Below are positions 1 to 6,640 of a DNA stretch of 8,618 nt, one piece after another. Within the stretch, counting starts at the first letter, position 1; every line of letters starts with the position of its first letter. Under the pieces are notes generated by a model. It was not told the origin of the DNA and searched no databases. It saw only the letters and a program-made list of their open reading frames with translations. This DNA is from Halobacteriales archaeon QS_9_67_15 (lineage in GTDB: Archaea > Halobacteriota > Halobacteria > Halobacteriales > Haloarculaceae): assembly GCA_003023165.1 (NCBI GenBank), contig PXSD01000089.1, positions 1-8,618 of the forward strand, given 5' to 3'. Both the position numbers and the translations under genes were made by a program.

Positions 1-1
1 C

Positions 2-166
2 GACCACCAGAGACGGATCGAAGCGCTGAACGGTGACGTGTCGCCGCGGACCGCGGGCGAACTCGTCTACGTCGCTCGCGCCGTCGGTCGCGCAGTCATT
101 GACGACGACGAGACCGCGCTCGCCGAGGCCCAGCGGCGTCTCGACGACTTCGACGTCGACTTCTGA
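2..166 (+). CDS. C-terminal end of unidentified acidic haloarchaeal protein (5' partial)
   Basis: An open frame enters from the left edge and gives 54 residues before TGA at 164-166. The peptide begins DHQRRIEALNGDVSPRTAGE and ends QRRLDDFDVDF. It is charged and looks mostly helical (ELVYVARAV and ETALAEAQRRL would be amphipathic helices). The amino-acid composition is typical of a real halophile protein, whereas the opposite strand here reads as Arg-rich junk. I do not recognise the family and assign no function. It converges on the folD remnant: its stop lies about 37 bp from the last recognisable folD codon, and the run-on folD frame overlaps its last 24 codons antisense. The N-terminus is outside the window. 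Confidence 0.55.
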   Translation, partial: DHQRRIEALNGDVSPRTAGELVYVARAVGRAVIDDDETALAEAQRRLDDFDVDF

Positions 167-203
167 GGGATCGACCGCCGCAGTACCCGCTCCGCCGCGG
201 ATC

Positions 204-722
204 TATCGGCTTGCCGACCAGCCTGGACCGGCCGACGACGACCGCGTCTTTCCCCTCGGTCTCCGCGTCCGCGGCCGCCAGCAGGCGCTGGATACCGCGG
301 GGCGTACAGGGTTTGTACCGCGCATCGCCTGCGACGAGGCGGCCGATGTTCTCCGGGTGGAGGCCGTCGACATCCATCTCGGGGTCGATGCTCCGGAGCA
401 CGCGGCGGTCGTCGACGTGGTCGGGGACGGGCATCTGCACGAGGATGCCGTTCACGTCGTTGTCGGCGTTGAGGTTGTCGATGGTGTCGTAGCGCTCCGC
501 GGCCGGCGTGTCGGAGTCGAGTTCGACGTCGACGGTGTCGACACCGACCTCCTCGCAGTCGCTCTGCTTCATCGAGACGTACGTCTCGCTCGCGGGGTCG
601 TCGCTCATTAGCACCGTCGCCAGCGTCGACGTGACGCCCTCGGTTTCGAGGTCGTCGACCGCCTCGCTGACTTCGTCCCGCACGTCCGCTGCTACGGCGT
701 TTCCGTCGATGATCTCGGTCAT
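204..722 (-). pseudogene. folD: folD remnant: methylenetetrahydrofolate dehydrogenase/cyclohydrolase, 3'-truncated
   Basis: The ATG at 722 opens a clear FolD N-terminal domain (MTEIIDGNAVAADV). FolD interconverts methylene-, methenyl- and formyl-tetrahydrofolate using NADP. Visible family landmarks are the catalytic YVSMK segment (Tyr48, Lys52), GILVQMPVP (Gln96), DVDG (Asp119), KPCTP at about 137-141, and the start of the Rossmann signature, VVVGRSRLVGKPI, ending near residue 173. Homology then stops abruptly. The frame runs on to TGA at 96-98 through an Arg-rich tail (DPRRSGYCGGRS...) that is antisense to the neighbouring gene. Intact FolD is about 285-300 residues, so roughly 120 residues of the NADP-binding domain are gone. 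There is no room for them, because 2-166 codes for another protein on the other strand. GRSRL replaces the usual GRSDI. A 208-residue chimera could still be translated, but NADP-dependent activity is unlikely. A functional folD elsewhere in the genome is inferred. Confidence 0.85.
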
Positions 723-770
723 GGATCAACGGGCGAGACGCGGCGGTATCAGAGTCCTGGAAACAGGGAC

Positions 771-780
771 CCGATAATCG
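771..780 (-). promoter_or_regulatory. possible TATA box for the folD remnant
   Basis: Read on the minus strand, 771-780 gives CGATTATCGG, an AT-rich island in GC-rich DNA about 50 bp upstream of the folD ATG. Transcription would start near 750, leaving a leader of about 28 nt with no clear Shine-Dalgarno. An imperfect inverted repeat, GTCCTG-GAAA-CAGGGAC (754-770), overlaps the expected start point and could be a regulator site or chance. The assignment is weak and rests only on composition and spacing. Confidence 0.25.
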
Positions 781-845
781 ACACAGTCGCCACAGTTGGC
801 CGACTCGACGACCGGCTTCCGACGGTGGGCAGAGAGTCCCCGGCG

Positions 846-856
846 GAATACTTAAT
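846..856 (+). promoter_or_regulatory. probable TATA/BRE promoter element of the cox operon
   Basis: GAATACTTAAT at 846-856 resembles a haloarchaeal BRE plus TATA box. It lies within the only AT-rich patch (846-900) between the divergent folD and coxG genes. With the usual spacing of about 25 bp, transcription would begin near 875-880, giving a 5' leader of about 60 nt before the coxG GTG at 940. A second candidate, GTAATATTC (867-875), would move the start to about 895-900. The two cannot be separated by eye. Confidence 0.45.
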
Positions 857-869
857 GCACGTTCATGTA

Positions 870-887
870 ATATTCAGAAGTGAATAT
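870..887 (+). promoter_or_regulatory. perfect inverted repeat, candidate operator of the cox operon
   Basis: ATATTCA-GAAG-TGAATAT is a perfect 7-bp inverted repeat with a 4-bp spacer. It starts about 14 bp downstream of the TATA-like box and covers the predicted transcription start (or overlaps the alternative TATA box at 867-875). Dyads of this size are typical binding sites for dimeric winged-helix regulators in archaea. A bound protein here would be placed to block TBP/TFB or polymerase, so repression is the simpler inference. No regulator gene is visible in the window, so what would bind it is unknown. Confidence 0.5.
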
Positions 888-927
888 GTGGGATGGTAAC
901 ACGAACGTTGCACGTCACGGACGAGTC

Positions 928-936
928 GGAGGGTGA
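928..936 (+). promoter_or_regulatory. Shine-Dalgarno that fixes the coxG GTG start
   Basis: GGAGGGTGA is close to the archaeal anti-16S match GGAGGTGA. It ends three bases before GTG at 940, with the GGAGG core 7 nt upstream. It supports the GTG as the real coxG start, in agreement with the family-like N-terminus MEFDGTVSI. Confidence 0.7.
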
Positions 937-939
937 CGC

Positions 940-1536
940 GTGGAGTTCGACGGCACCGTTTCGATAGCGGATGTGACGAGCGAGGAGGTCTGGCTGGCGC
1001 TGTCGGACCCGGTGATGATCAAGCAGTCGCTCCCGGGGTGTCAGTTCCTCGTCGCGGTCGACGACGAGGAAGTGGATTTCGACGAACTGGACGAGTCGTC
1101 GACCGACGAGGACCCAGAGACGTTGCCGGCGGCCGACCCGGAGGCGATCGCCGAGCGAGCGTTCGTGGACGGCGGGCGCTACGCGGCGCTGATGCAGATC
1201 AGCGTCGGGAGCGTCGAACCGAGCTTCGAGACGGTGGTCACCATCGAGGAGCGCGAGTTCCCCCGGATGGACGCCTCGGGGGAGGGCAGCGCCGCCAGCA
1301 GTTCCTTCGAGATGGCATCGGGGATGGAGCTCGTCGAGACGGACGACGGCGTCGAGATAGAGTGGTGGGCCGAAGCGGACGTGTTCGGTCGCGTCGCACA
1401 GATGGGCCAGCGGGTCATCAACCCGGTCGCGAACCGCGTCGTCGGCCGCTTTTTCGACCGGATCGAGGACGAACTACGGGACGTACAGACAGACGAACCG
1501 AGCGGACTTCGAGACCGCGTCTCCGGACTGTTCTGA
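940..1536 (+). CDS. coxG: CoxG-like SRPBCC accessory protein
   Basis: This 198-residue protein resembles CoxG, the SRPBCC (START/Bet v 1-like fold) protein found with aerobic CO-dehydrogenase-type molybdenum hydroxylases. In bacteria CoxG is linked to anchoring the enzyme at the membrane. Recognisable parts are the N-terminal MEFDGTVSIADVTSEEVW (ligand-fold strand and helix), SDPVMIKQSLPGC at about 22-34 (the family's PGC turn), a central sheet (QISVGSVEPSFETVVTI) and the C-terminal helix VAQMGQRVINPVANRVVGRF. Residues about 39-73 form an acidic, low-complexity insertion (DDEEVDFDELDESSTDEDPE) that classical CoxG lacks as far as I recall. No signal peptide or membrane segment is visible. The start is GTG with a strong Shine-Dalgarno. 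The stop is one base before the coxS ATG, so the gene leads the coxGSLM operon and is probably translationally coupled to coxS. Confidence 0.8.
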   Translation: MEFDGTVSIADVTSEEVWLALSDPVMIKQSLPGCQFLVAVDDEEVDFDELDESSTDEDPETLPAADPEAIAERAFVDGGRYAALMQISVGSVEPSFETVVTIEEREFPRMDASGEGSAASSSFEMASGMELVETDDGVEIEWWAEADVFGRVAQMGQRVINPVANRVVGRFFDRIEDELRDVQTDEPSGLRDRVSGLF

Positions 1537-1537
1537 C

Positions 1538-2080
1538 ATGGAACGAGAGATCACACTGACCGTCAATGGCACCGACCACGAACTGAGCGTCGAACCACGG
1601 ACGCTGCTCGTCCACGCCCTGCGCGACGAGATGGGGTACACCGGCCCGAACGTCGGGTGCGAGAGCAGCATGTGCGGGGCCTGTACCGTCCACGTCGACG
1701 GCGAGGCCGTCAAGGCGTGCACTGAACTCGCCGTCCGCGCCGAGGACGCCGAGATCACGACTATCGAGGGGATGGGCGAGGAGGGCGACATGCACCCGCT
1801 GCAGGAGAGTTTCCAGGCGGAACACGGCTTGCAGTGTGGCTACTGCACCCCCGGAATGGTGATGACCGCGTCGGCGTTCCTCGAAGAGAACCCCGACCCG
1901 GAGCGCGAGGAGATCCGCGAGGCGCTGGAGGGCAACCTCTGTCGGTGCACCGGGTACCAGAACATCGTCAACGCCGTCGAGTCGGCGGCCGAGGAGATGC
2001 GGGACAGCCCGATGTCCCCCGAAACAGCGACCGGCGAGACGGCCGCCGACGGCGGTACCGTCGAGGAGGGAGGTGACTGA
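1538..2080 (+). CDS. coxS: CoxS-type [2Fe-2S] small subunit of molybdenum hydroxylase
   Basis: This is the iron-sulphur subunit that passes electrons from the molybdopterin site to FAD. It has 180 residues. The N-terminal plant-type ferredoxin domain has cluster ligands Cys41, Cys46, Cys49 and Cys61 (GCESSMCGACTVHVDG). The helical [2Fe-2S]-binding domain has Cys100, Cys103, Cys135 and Cys137 (QCGYCTPGMVMT, NLCRCTGYQNIV). All eight expected cysteines are present, so the protein looks functional. Beyond residue 156 there is a 25-residue acidic, Gly/Thr-rich tail that makes it slightly longer than the usual 155-165 residues. ATG at 1538 begins one base after the coxG stop and lacks a strong Shine-Dalgarno, which suggests translational coupling. 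The 3' end carries the ribosome-binding site of coxL. The gene order S-L-M matches form II cox clusters. Confidence 0.93.
   Translation: MEREITLTVNGTDHELSVEPRTLLVHALRDEMGYTGPNVGCESSMCGACTVHVDGEAVKACTELAVRAEDAEITTIEGMGEEGDMHPLQESFQAEHGLQCGYCTPGMVMTASAFLEENPDPEREEIREALEGNLCRCTGYQNIVNAVESAAEEMRDSPMSPETATGETAADGGTVEEGGD
2069..2076 (+). promoter_or_regulatory. Shine-Dalgarno for coxL, inside the end of coxS
   Basis: A perfect GGAGGTGA lies within the last coxS codons, with its GGAGG core 8 nt before ATG 2082. An in-frame GTG at 2073 lies inside this site and so cannot use it. This decides the coxL start as 2082. Confidence 0.75.
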
Positions 2081-2081
2081 G

Positions 2082-4511
2082 ATGGCGACCGACGAGTCGC
2101 CCCAGGAGCCGCGACCGGAGGGAGTCGAGACGGTGGCGGCCGAGGACGTCGACGCGGCGGACATCCTCGGGTCGGCGGTCGAGCGACGCGAGGACCCCTC
2201 GCTCCTGACCGGCGACGCCGAGTACACCGACGACATCCAGCTCCCCGAGATGGCCCACGTCGCCATCCTGCGGAGCCAGTACGCCCACGCTCGCATCGAC
2301 GGGATCGACACGGACGCGGCCGAGGGCATGGACGGGGTCGTGGACATCTACACCGCCGACGACCTCGACGTGTCCGGGAACGTCCCGACCGCGTGGGAGC
2401 TCGACACGCTCCGCGAGGTCGACCACCCGCTGCTCGCGGAGGAGCGGGTACGCTATCAGGGCGACGCCATCGCCGTCGTGGTCGCCGAGGAGCGCTATCA
2501 GGCCCACGACGCCCTCGACGCGATCGACGTCGACTACGAGCGCCTCGACGCCGTCACCGACCCGACCGAGGCACTGGACGAGGACGCACCGGTGCTCCAC
2601 GAGGAGGCGGGCGAGAACACGGCCTTCGAGTGGGAGATCGGCGACGCCGAGGCGACCGACGAGGCGTTCGCCGAGGCCGGCACGGTGGTCGACCTCGACG
2701 TCACCAACCAGTTGCTCATCCCGAACGCGATGGAACCGCGGGCGGCCGTGGCCGACTACGACCCCGGCGACGACGAGCTGACGGTCCACATGGCCTCGCA
2801 GAACCCGCACGTCCACCGCTTGCTGATGTCGGGGGTGCTCGACCACCCCGAGCACAAGCTCCGCATCCGTGCGCCCGACGTGGGCGGCGGGTTCGGCTCG
2901 AAGATCCACCACTACCCCGACGAGGCGCTGGCGGCCTGGACCGCCAAGCGACTGGAGCGGCCGGTCAAGTGGCAGGCGACCCGGACCGAGACGTATCTCA
3001 CCGACGCACAGGGCCGCGGTCACGAGACGCACGGCGAGATCGCCATCGACGACGACGGGAATATCCGCGGCCTCCGCATCGACACGAAGGCCAACCTCGG
3101 CGCGTACCTCTCGACGTTCGCCCCGGCGGTTCCGACCTACCTGTACGGGACGCTCATGTCCGGACAGTACGAAATACCGGCGATCCACTGCGAGGTGACC
3201 GGCGCGTACTCGAACGTCCCGCCCGTCGACGCCTACCGCGGGGCCGGCCGACCGGAGGCGTCGTACATCGTCGAGCGACTCGTCAACCGCGCGGCCGACG
3301 CGGTGGACGCCGACCCGGCCGAGTTCCGACGGCAGAACTTCGTCGACCCCGACGACTTCCCCTACGAGACGCCCGTCGCCGTCGAGTACGACTCTGGCGA
3401 CTACGAGAAGCCCCTCGACAAAGCGCTCGACCTCGTCGGCTACGAGGGGTTTCGCGAACGGCAGGCCGAGGCCCGCGAGGAGGGCCGCTACCTCGGTATC
3501 GGCCTGTCCTGTTACATCGAGGCGTGCGGGCTCGCGCCCTCGGAACTCGTCGGCGCGCTCGGTGCCCGCGCCGGCCTCTGGGAGAGCGGGCTCGTCCGCT
3601 TCACGCCGACCGGCACGGTCACCGCGGCCTGCGGGACCTCCGGCCACGGCCAGGGCCACGACACCACCTACGCGCAGATCGTCGCGAACGAACTCGGCGT
3701 CGATTACGAGGACGTGGATGTAAAGGAAGGCGACACTGCCGACCTCCCGCAGGGGATGGGCACGTACGGCTCCCGGAGTGCGGCCGTCGGCGGGTCGGCG
3801 CTGGTCAAGGGCGCTCGCGAGGTCGTCGAGAAGGCCAAGCGGATAGCGGCCCACCAGCTCGAGGCCGCCACGGAGGACATCGAGTTCGACGACGGCGACT
3901 TCCACGTCGCCGGCGCGCCCGACCGCTCGATGGGCATCCAGGAGGTCGCCCTCGAAGCGTACCTCGCGCACGACCTCCCCGACGACGTCGACCCCGGGCT
4001 GGAGGCGACGGCCTTCTACGACCCCGACAACTTCGTGTTCCCCTTCGGGACGCACGTCGCCGTCGTCGAGGTCGACCCGGAGACCGGCGAGATCGACTTC
4101 GAGAACTACGTCGCGGTCGACGACGTCGGCAACCAGATCAACCCCAAGATCGTCGAGGGGCAGATCCACGGCGGCATCGCGCAAGGCATCGGGCAGGCTC
4201 TCTACGAGGGGGCGGAGTACGACGACAACGGCCAGCTCACGACGGGGTCGATGCAGGACTACGCGGTCCCCAAGTCATCCCACATCCCCGAGATGGAGAC
4301 CGACAGCACGACGACGCCCTCGCCGGTCAACCCGCTCGGCGTCAAGGGCGTCGGCGAGGCGGGCACGATCGCCGCGCCACAGGCAGTCGTCAACGCAGTC
4401 GTCGACGCGCTGGAGCCGTTCGGCGTCGAGCACATCGAGATGCCGCTGACGAACGAACGCGTGTGGCGAGCGGTCGACGAGCGCGCCGGCGCGACGGGAG
4501 GTGACGACTGA
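2082..4511 (+). CDS. coxL: CoxL-type molybdopterin large subunit, form II (AYRGAGR)
   Basis: This is the catalytic molybdopterin-binding subunit of a xanthine-oxidase-family hydroxylase. It has 809 residues from ATG 2082, full family length. Landmarks in order are SAVERREDPSLLTGDAEYTDD (entry of the aldehyde oxidase a/b hammerhead domain), DVGGGFGSK (cofactor-binding GGGFG, about 268-272), VDAYRGAGRPEA (active-site loop, A384-R390), GHGQGHDTTYAQI with EGDT, YGSRSAAVGG, VEGQIHGGIAQGIGQALYE, and GVKGVGEAG with the presumed catalytic Glu759. Form I CO dehydrogenase has AYxCSFR, whose Cys binds copper in the Mo-Cu site. Here that place is Gly387, so this is form II and cannot hold the same Mo-Cu centre. 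The natural substrate of form II enzymes is unsettled; CO oxidation is possible but unproven, and another aldehyde or N-heterocycle is equally plausible. The stop overlaps the coxM ATG by one base (TGATG). No lesion was seen. Confidence 0.93.
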   Translation: MATDESPQEPRPEGVETVAAEDVDAADILGSAVERREDPSLLTGDAEYTDDIQLPEMAHVAILRSQYAHARIDGIDTDAAEGMDGVVDIYTADDLDVSGNVPTAWELDTLREVDHPLLAEERVRYQGDAIAVVVAEERYQAHDALDAIDVDYERLDAVTDPTEALDEDAPVLHEEAGENTAFEWEIGDAEATDEAFAEAGTVVDLDVTNQLLIPNAMEPRAAVADYDPGDDELTVHMASQNPHVHRLLMSGVLDHPEHKLRIRAPDVGGGFGSKIHHYPDEALAAWTAKRLERPVKWQATRTETYLTDAQGRGHETHGEIAIDDDGNIRGLRIDTKANLGAYLSTFAPAVPTYLYGTLMSGQYEIPAIHCEVTGAYSNVPPVDAYRGAGRPEASYIVERLVNRAADAVDADPAEFRRQNFVDPDDFPYETPVAVEYDSGDYEKPLDKALDLVGYEGFRERQAEAREEGRYLGIGLSCYIEACGLAPSELVGALGARAGLWESGLVRFTPTGTVTAACGTSGHGQGHDTTYAQIVANELGVDYEDVDVKEGDTADLPQGMGTYGSRSAAVGGSALVKGAREVVEKAKRIAAHQLEAATEDIEFDDGDFHVAGAPDRSMGIQEVALEAYLAHDLPDDVDPGLEATAFYDPDNFVFPFGTHVAVVEVDPETGEIDFENYVAVDDVGNQINPKIVEGQIHGGIAQGIGQALYEGAEYDDNGQLTTGSMQDYAVPKSSHIPEMETDSTTTPSPVNPLGVKGVGEAGTIAAPQAVVNAVVDALEPFGVEHIEMPLTNERVWRAVDERAGATGGDD
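4497..4504 (+). promoter_or_regulatory. Shine-Dalgarno for coxM, inside the end of coxL
   Basis: A second perfect GGAGGTGA lies in the last codons of coxL, with its GGAGG core 9 nt before the coxM ATG at 4511. Together with the TGATG stop/start overlap it indicates coupled translation of the large and flavin subunits. Confidence 0.7.
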
Positions 4512-5346
4512 TGTACCCCGACCGGTTCGAGTACCACCGCGCCGAGAGCGTCGAGGGCGCCGTCGACCTCCTGCAGGAGAATCCGGACGCCGAACTCGTC
4601 GCCGGCGGGCACAGCCTCCTGCCGACGATGAAGTCCGGCCTCGCCAGCCCCGAGGCCCTGGTCGACATCAGCGCCGTCGACGACCTCACCGGGATCGACC
4701 ACGACGGCGACGGCACCCGCGTCGGCGCGATGACGCCCTACGCGGCGATCGCCGACGACGACCGCCTGTGGGACGGCGTGACCGTCGTCGCCGAGGCGGC
4801 GAGCCGGATCGGCGACCGCCAGGTTCGCAATCGCGGGACGATCGGGGGGAACATCGCTCACGCGGACCCCGCGTCTGACCTCCCGGGTGCGGTCCTCGCG
4901 GCCGACGCGACCGTCCACGTCCGGGGCCCGGACGGCGAGCGGACGGTCGCGAGCGAGGACTTCTTCCAGGGGATGTACGCGACGGCCGCGGGCGACGACG
5001 AGGTCGTCACCGCCGTCGACCTCCCGCCAGCCCGTCGTCGGGCTACGCGCTCGTCGGCGTCGCCGCCAGGCTGACCGTCGACGGCGACGCGGTCACGGAC
5101 GCTCGCGTCGCCGCAAACGGGGTGATGGACCACGGCGTCCGCCTGACCGCAGTGGAGGACGCCCTCGACGACGCGACGCTCGACGCCGAGACCGTCGGGG
5201 ACGCGGCCGACAGCGCCGGCGAGAGCCTCGACGAGTACATGGTCATGGAGGACCAGCAGGCCTCTGCCGAGTTCCGTCTGCAACTGCTCGGCGCGTACAC
5301 CGAACGCGCGCTGGAGACGGCCGGCGAGCGCGCGGGGCTCCTGTAA
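4511..5346 (+). pseudogene. coxM: coxM, FAD-binding medium subunit, broken by frameshift/deletion near 5030
   Basis: CoxM carries the FAD that takes electrons from the CoxS clusters. The first part (4511 to about 5029, frame 2) reads MYPDRFEYHRAESVEGAVDL onward, with both FAD signatures: AGGHSLLPTMK (31-41) and NRGTIGGNIAHADPASDLP (107-125). After VVTAVDLPP (residue 173) the frame becomes ARRRATRSSASPPG and stops at 5072-5074. The C-terminal domain resumes one frame over at about 5029-5041 (SPSSGYALVGVAARLTVDG...) and continues through MDHGVRL, QASAEFRLQLL and ERAGLL to TAA at 5344-5346. Family members, as I recall them, have about 10-16 more residues (containing an AYxK-type strand) between DLP and GYA. 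A small out-of-frame deletion is therefore more likely than a one-base sequencing error. The break falls at the FAD-domain/C-terminal-domain boundary. An internal GTG/ATG at 5122/5125 could restart translation but has no Shine-Dalgarno. No cox maturation genes follow. Confidence 0.88.
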
Positions 5347-5377
5347 CCCACCGTCGCACTCGACGAGCGAGGGGAGG

Positions 5378-5400
5378 ACACCGGTGTGCGGTTTCTATTC
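5378..5400 (+). terminator. possible terminator after the cox operon
   Basis: A perfect 10-bp palindrome, ACACCGGTGT (5378-5387), is followed within a few bases by the pyrimidine-rich GTTTCTATTC (5391-5400). It begins about 32 bp after the coxM stop, in the 128-bp gap before pelA. Archaeal termination needs mainly a T-rich stretch, and this one is short. The palindrome may equally be a protein site or chance in GC-rich DNA. Confidence 0.25.
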
Positions 5401-5433
5401 ACGGCCGGCCACCGGGCGAGTGACGGCGCGGAC

Positions 5434-5441
5434 GGAATAAC
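5434..5441 (+). promoter_or_regulatory. possible TATA box of pelA
   Basis: GGAATAAC is the only AT-rich element between coxM and pelA. It lies about 35-40 bp before the pelA ATG at 5475, which would give a start point near 5462-5466 and a leader of about 10 nt or less. A GAGG at 5464-5467 has 7-nt spacing to the ATG and could serve as a ribosome-binding site if the transcript starts a little earlier. The evidence is composition and position only. Confidence 0.3.
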
Positions 5442-5474
5442 AGCACACTTGCCGTCGGAGGGCGAGGCCCGAGT

Positions 5475-6551
5475 ATGCAGACCAACGACCGCCACCCGAC
5501 GACCGAGGGCCGCGAGCGGGTGACGCTCGTGCCGGAGAGTCTCGACGACCTGTGGCATCTCACCTACATCATCGAGCCCGGCGACCTGGTGGGCGGGGAC
5601 ACGACGCGGCGGATCCAGCGCAACGACGACGACATGCGCGACACCGGCGGCGAACGCGAACACATGTGGGTCGAACTCGAGGTCGACGACGTCGAGTTCG
5701 CCAAGTTCGCCAACCGCCTGCGCGTCGGCGGCGTCATCGTCGACTGCTCGCGCGAGGACCAGCTGGACTTCCACCACACGATCAACCTCGAACCGTTCGA
5801 GGAACTGGAAGTCGAGAAGGCGTGGAAACCCGACCAGGACGACCGTCTCCAGGAGGCGGTCGAGGCCACCGAGAACCCCGACGTCGCCATCGCGACCGTC
5901 GAGGAGGGCGAGGCCCACGTCCACACCGTCGCCCAGTACGGAACCGAAGAGCGCGCCTCGATCACCGGACCGACCGGCAAGTCGGCCTGGGGCGACGGCG
6001 CCCGACCGCGCGACGAGCTGTTCGAGGAGCTCGGCGAGGTCCTCCAGCGGATGGACGTCGAAGCGGTCATCCTCGCCGGACCGGGCTTCACGAAGCAGGA
6101 CGCCCTGGACTACATGGAGGAGCACAATTTCGAGCTCCCTGGGCAGCTCTCGGTGGTCGACACCACCGGCGTCGGTGACCGCGGCGTCCACGAAGTGCTT
6201 AAGCGCGGCGCCGTCGACGAGGTGCAGACCGAGACGCGGATCTCCGCCGAGGCCGACCTCGTCGACGAACTCACCGAACGGATCGCCACCGGCTCGGAAG
6301 TCGCCTACGGCCCCGAGCAGGTCGCGGAGGCCGCGGAGTTCGGAGCGGTCGAGCAACTACTCGTCCTCGACGAGCGCCTGCGCGAGGAGCGCGGTGCGGA
6401 CGGCGAGTGGGAGACCGACGTCGACGACATCATCGAGACGACCGAGCAGAAGGGCGGCGAGGTCACGGTGTTCTCCGGCGAGTTCGACCCCGGCCAACAG
6501 CTCCGGAATCTCGGCGGCATCGCCGCACTGCTCCGCTATCGTATCGATTGA
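5475..6551 (+). CDS. pelA: mRNA surveillance protein pelota (Dom34), ribosome rescue factor
   Basis: Archaeal pelota/Dom34 is an eRF1 paralogue. With aEF1-alpha and ABCE1 it enters the empty A site of stalled ribosomes and splits them. At 358 residues it is full length. The N-terminal Sm-like domain (about 1-130) contains VTLVPESLDDLWHL, EPGD (34-37), DTTRR (42-46), MWVELEVDDVEFAKFANRLR and LEVEKAWKPDQ. The central eRF1_2-type domain (about 135-265) has VAIATVEEGEAHVHTVAQYG and VILAGPGFTKQDAL (198-211). The C-terminal eRF1_3-type domain (about 265-358) ends in LGGIAALLRYRID. The GGQ peptide-release motif of eRF1 is absent, as expected for pelota. ATG 5475 gives the family-like start MQTNDR...RERVTLVPES. 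The gene is intact, separated by 128 bp from coxM, and probably has its own promoter. It is a housekeeping gene unrelated to cox. Confidence 0.96.
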   Translation: MQTNDRHPTTEGRERVTLVPESLDDLWHLTYIIEPGDLVGGDTTRRIQRNDDDMRDTGGEREHMWVELEVDDVEFAKFANRLRVGGVIVDCSREDQLDFHHTINLEPFEELEVEKAWKPDQDDRLQEAVEATENPDVAIATVEEGEAHVHTVAQYGTEERASITGPTGKSAWGDGARPRDELFEELGEVLQRMDVEAVILAGPGFTKQDALDYMEEHNFELPGQLSVVDTTGVGDRGVHEVLKRGAVDEVQTETRISAEADLVDELTERIATGSEVAYGPEQVAEAAEFGAVEQLLVLDERLREERGADGEWETDVDDIIETTEQKGGEVTVFSGEFDPGQQLRNLGGIAALLRYRID

Positions 6552-6608
6552 CCGACCGGCTCTGTCTCTCGATATCCACGTTTCACAGATGATAACGGCG
6601 GCACAACT

Positions 6609-6616
6609 GTTTAAAT
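6609..6616 (+). promoter_or_regulatory. TATA box of the histidine kinase gene
   Basis: The sequence CTGTTTAAATGCC contains TTTAAA (6610-6615), a near-ideal haloarchaeal TATA box. It is about 45 bp upstream of ATG 6658. The expected start point near 6636-6640 leaves a leader of about 20 nt to ATG 6658, or about 10 nt to the in-frame GTG 6649. It lies in the 97-bp gap after pelA, so the kinase has its own promoter. Confidence 0.6.
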
Positions 6617-6623
6617 GCCACTT

Positions 6624-6640
6624 TCGGTAGTATCGGTAGT
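6624..6640 (+). repeat. tandem octamer TCGGTAGT-A-TCGGTAGT between TATA box and start codon
   Basis: TCGGTAGT occurs at 6624-6631 and again at 6633-6640, a 9-bp period. A degenerate third copy, TCGGTGGA, lies at 6646-6653 and contains the GTG 6649. The repeats fill the space between the TATA box and the predicted transcription start of the kinase gene, where a regulator bound as tandem monomers would affect initiation. Function is inferred from position only. Confidence 0.4.

Noticed and set aside
1968..4184. 738-residue minus-strand open frame across coxL
   Set aside because: The translation is Val/Arg/Leu/Asp-rich with no family motifs, and it mirrors the codons of coxL, whose plus-strand protein has full molybdopterin motifs. 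Long antisense frames are expected at this GC content.
2393..4504. 703-residue plus-strand open frame in another frame of coxL
   Set aside because: It is almost entirely Arg/Gly/Pro-rich, the typical out-of-frame product of GC-rich haloarchaeal DNA.
5020..5045. Programmed ribosomal frameshift in coxM
   Set aside because: No slippery heptamer or obvious downstream stem is visible, and the linker residues appear to be missing, which a programmed shift would not explain.
940..5346. A classical CO-oxidising (form I) CO dehydrogenase
   Set aside because: The CoxL loop is AYRGAGR without the copper-binding Cys, and the order is S-L-M instead of M-S-L.
5043..6356. 437-residue minus-strand open frame opposite coxM and pelA
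   Set aside because: It spans two unrelated genes and turns Ser/Arg-rich at its end; pelA on the plus strand is unmistakable.
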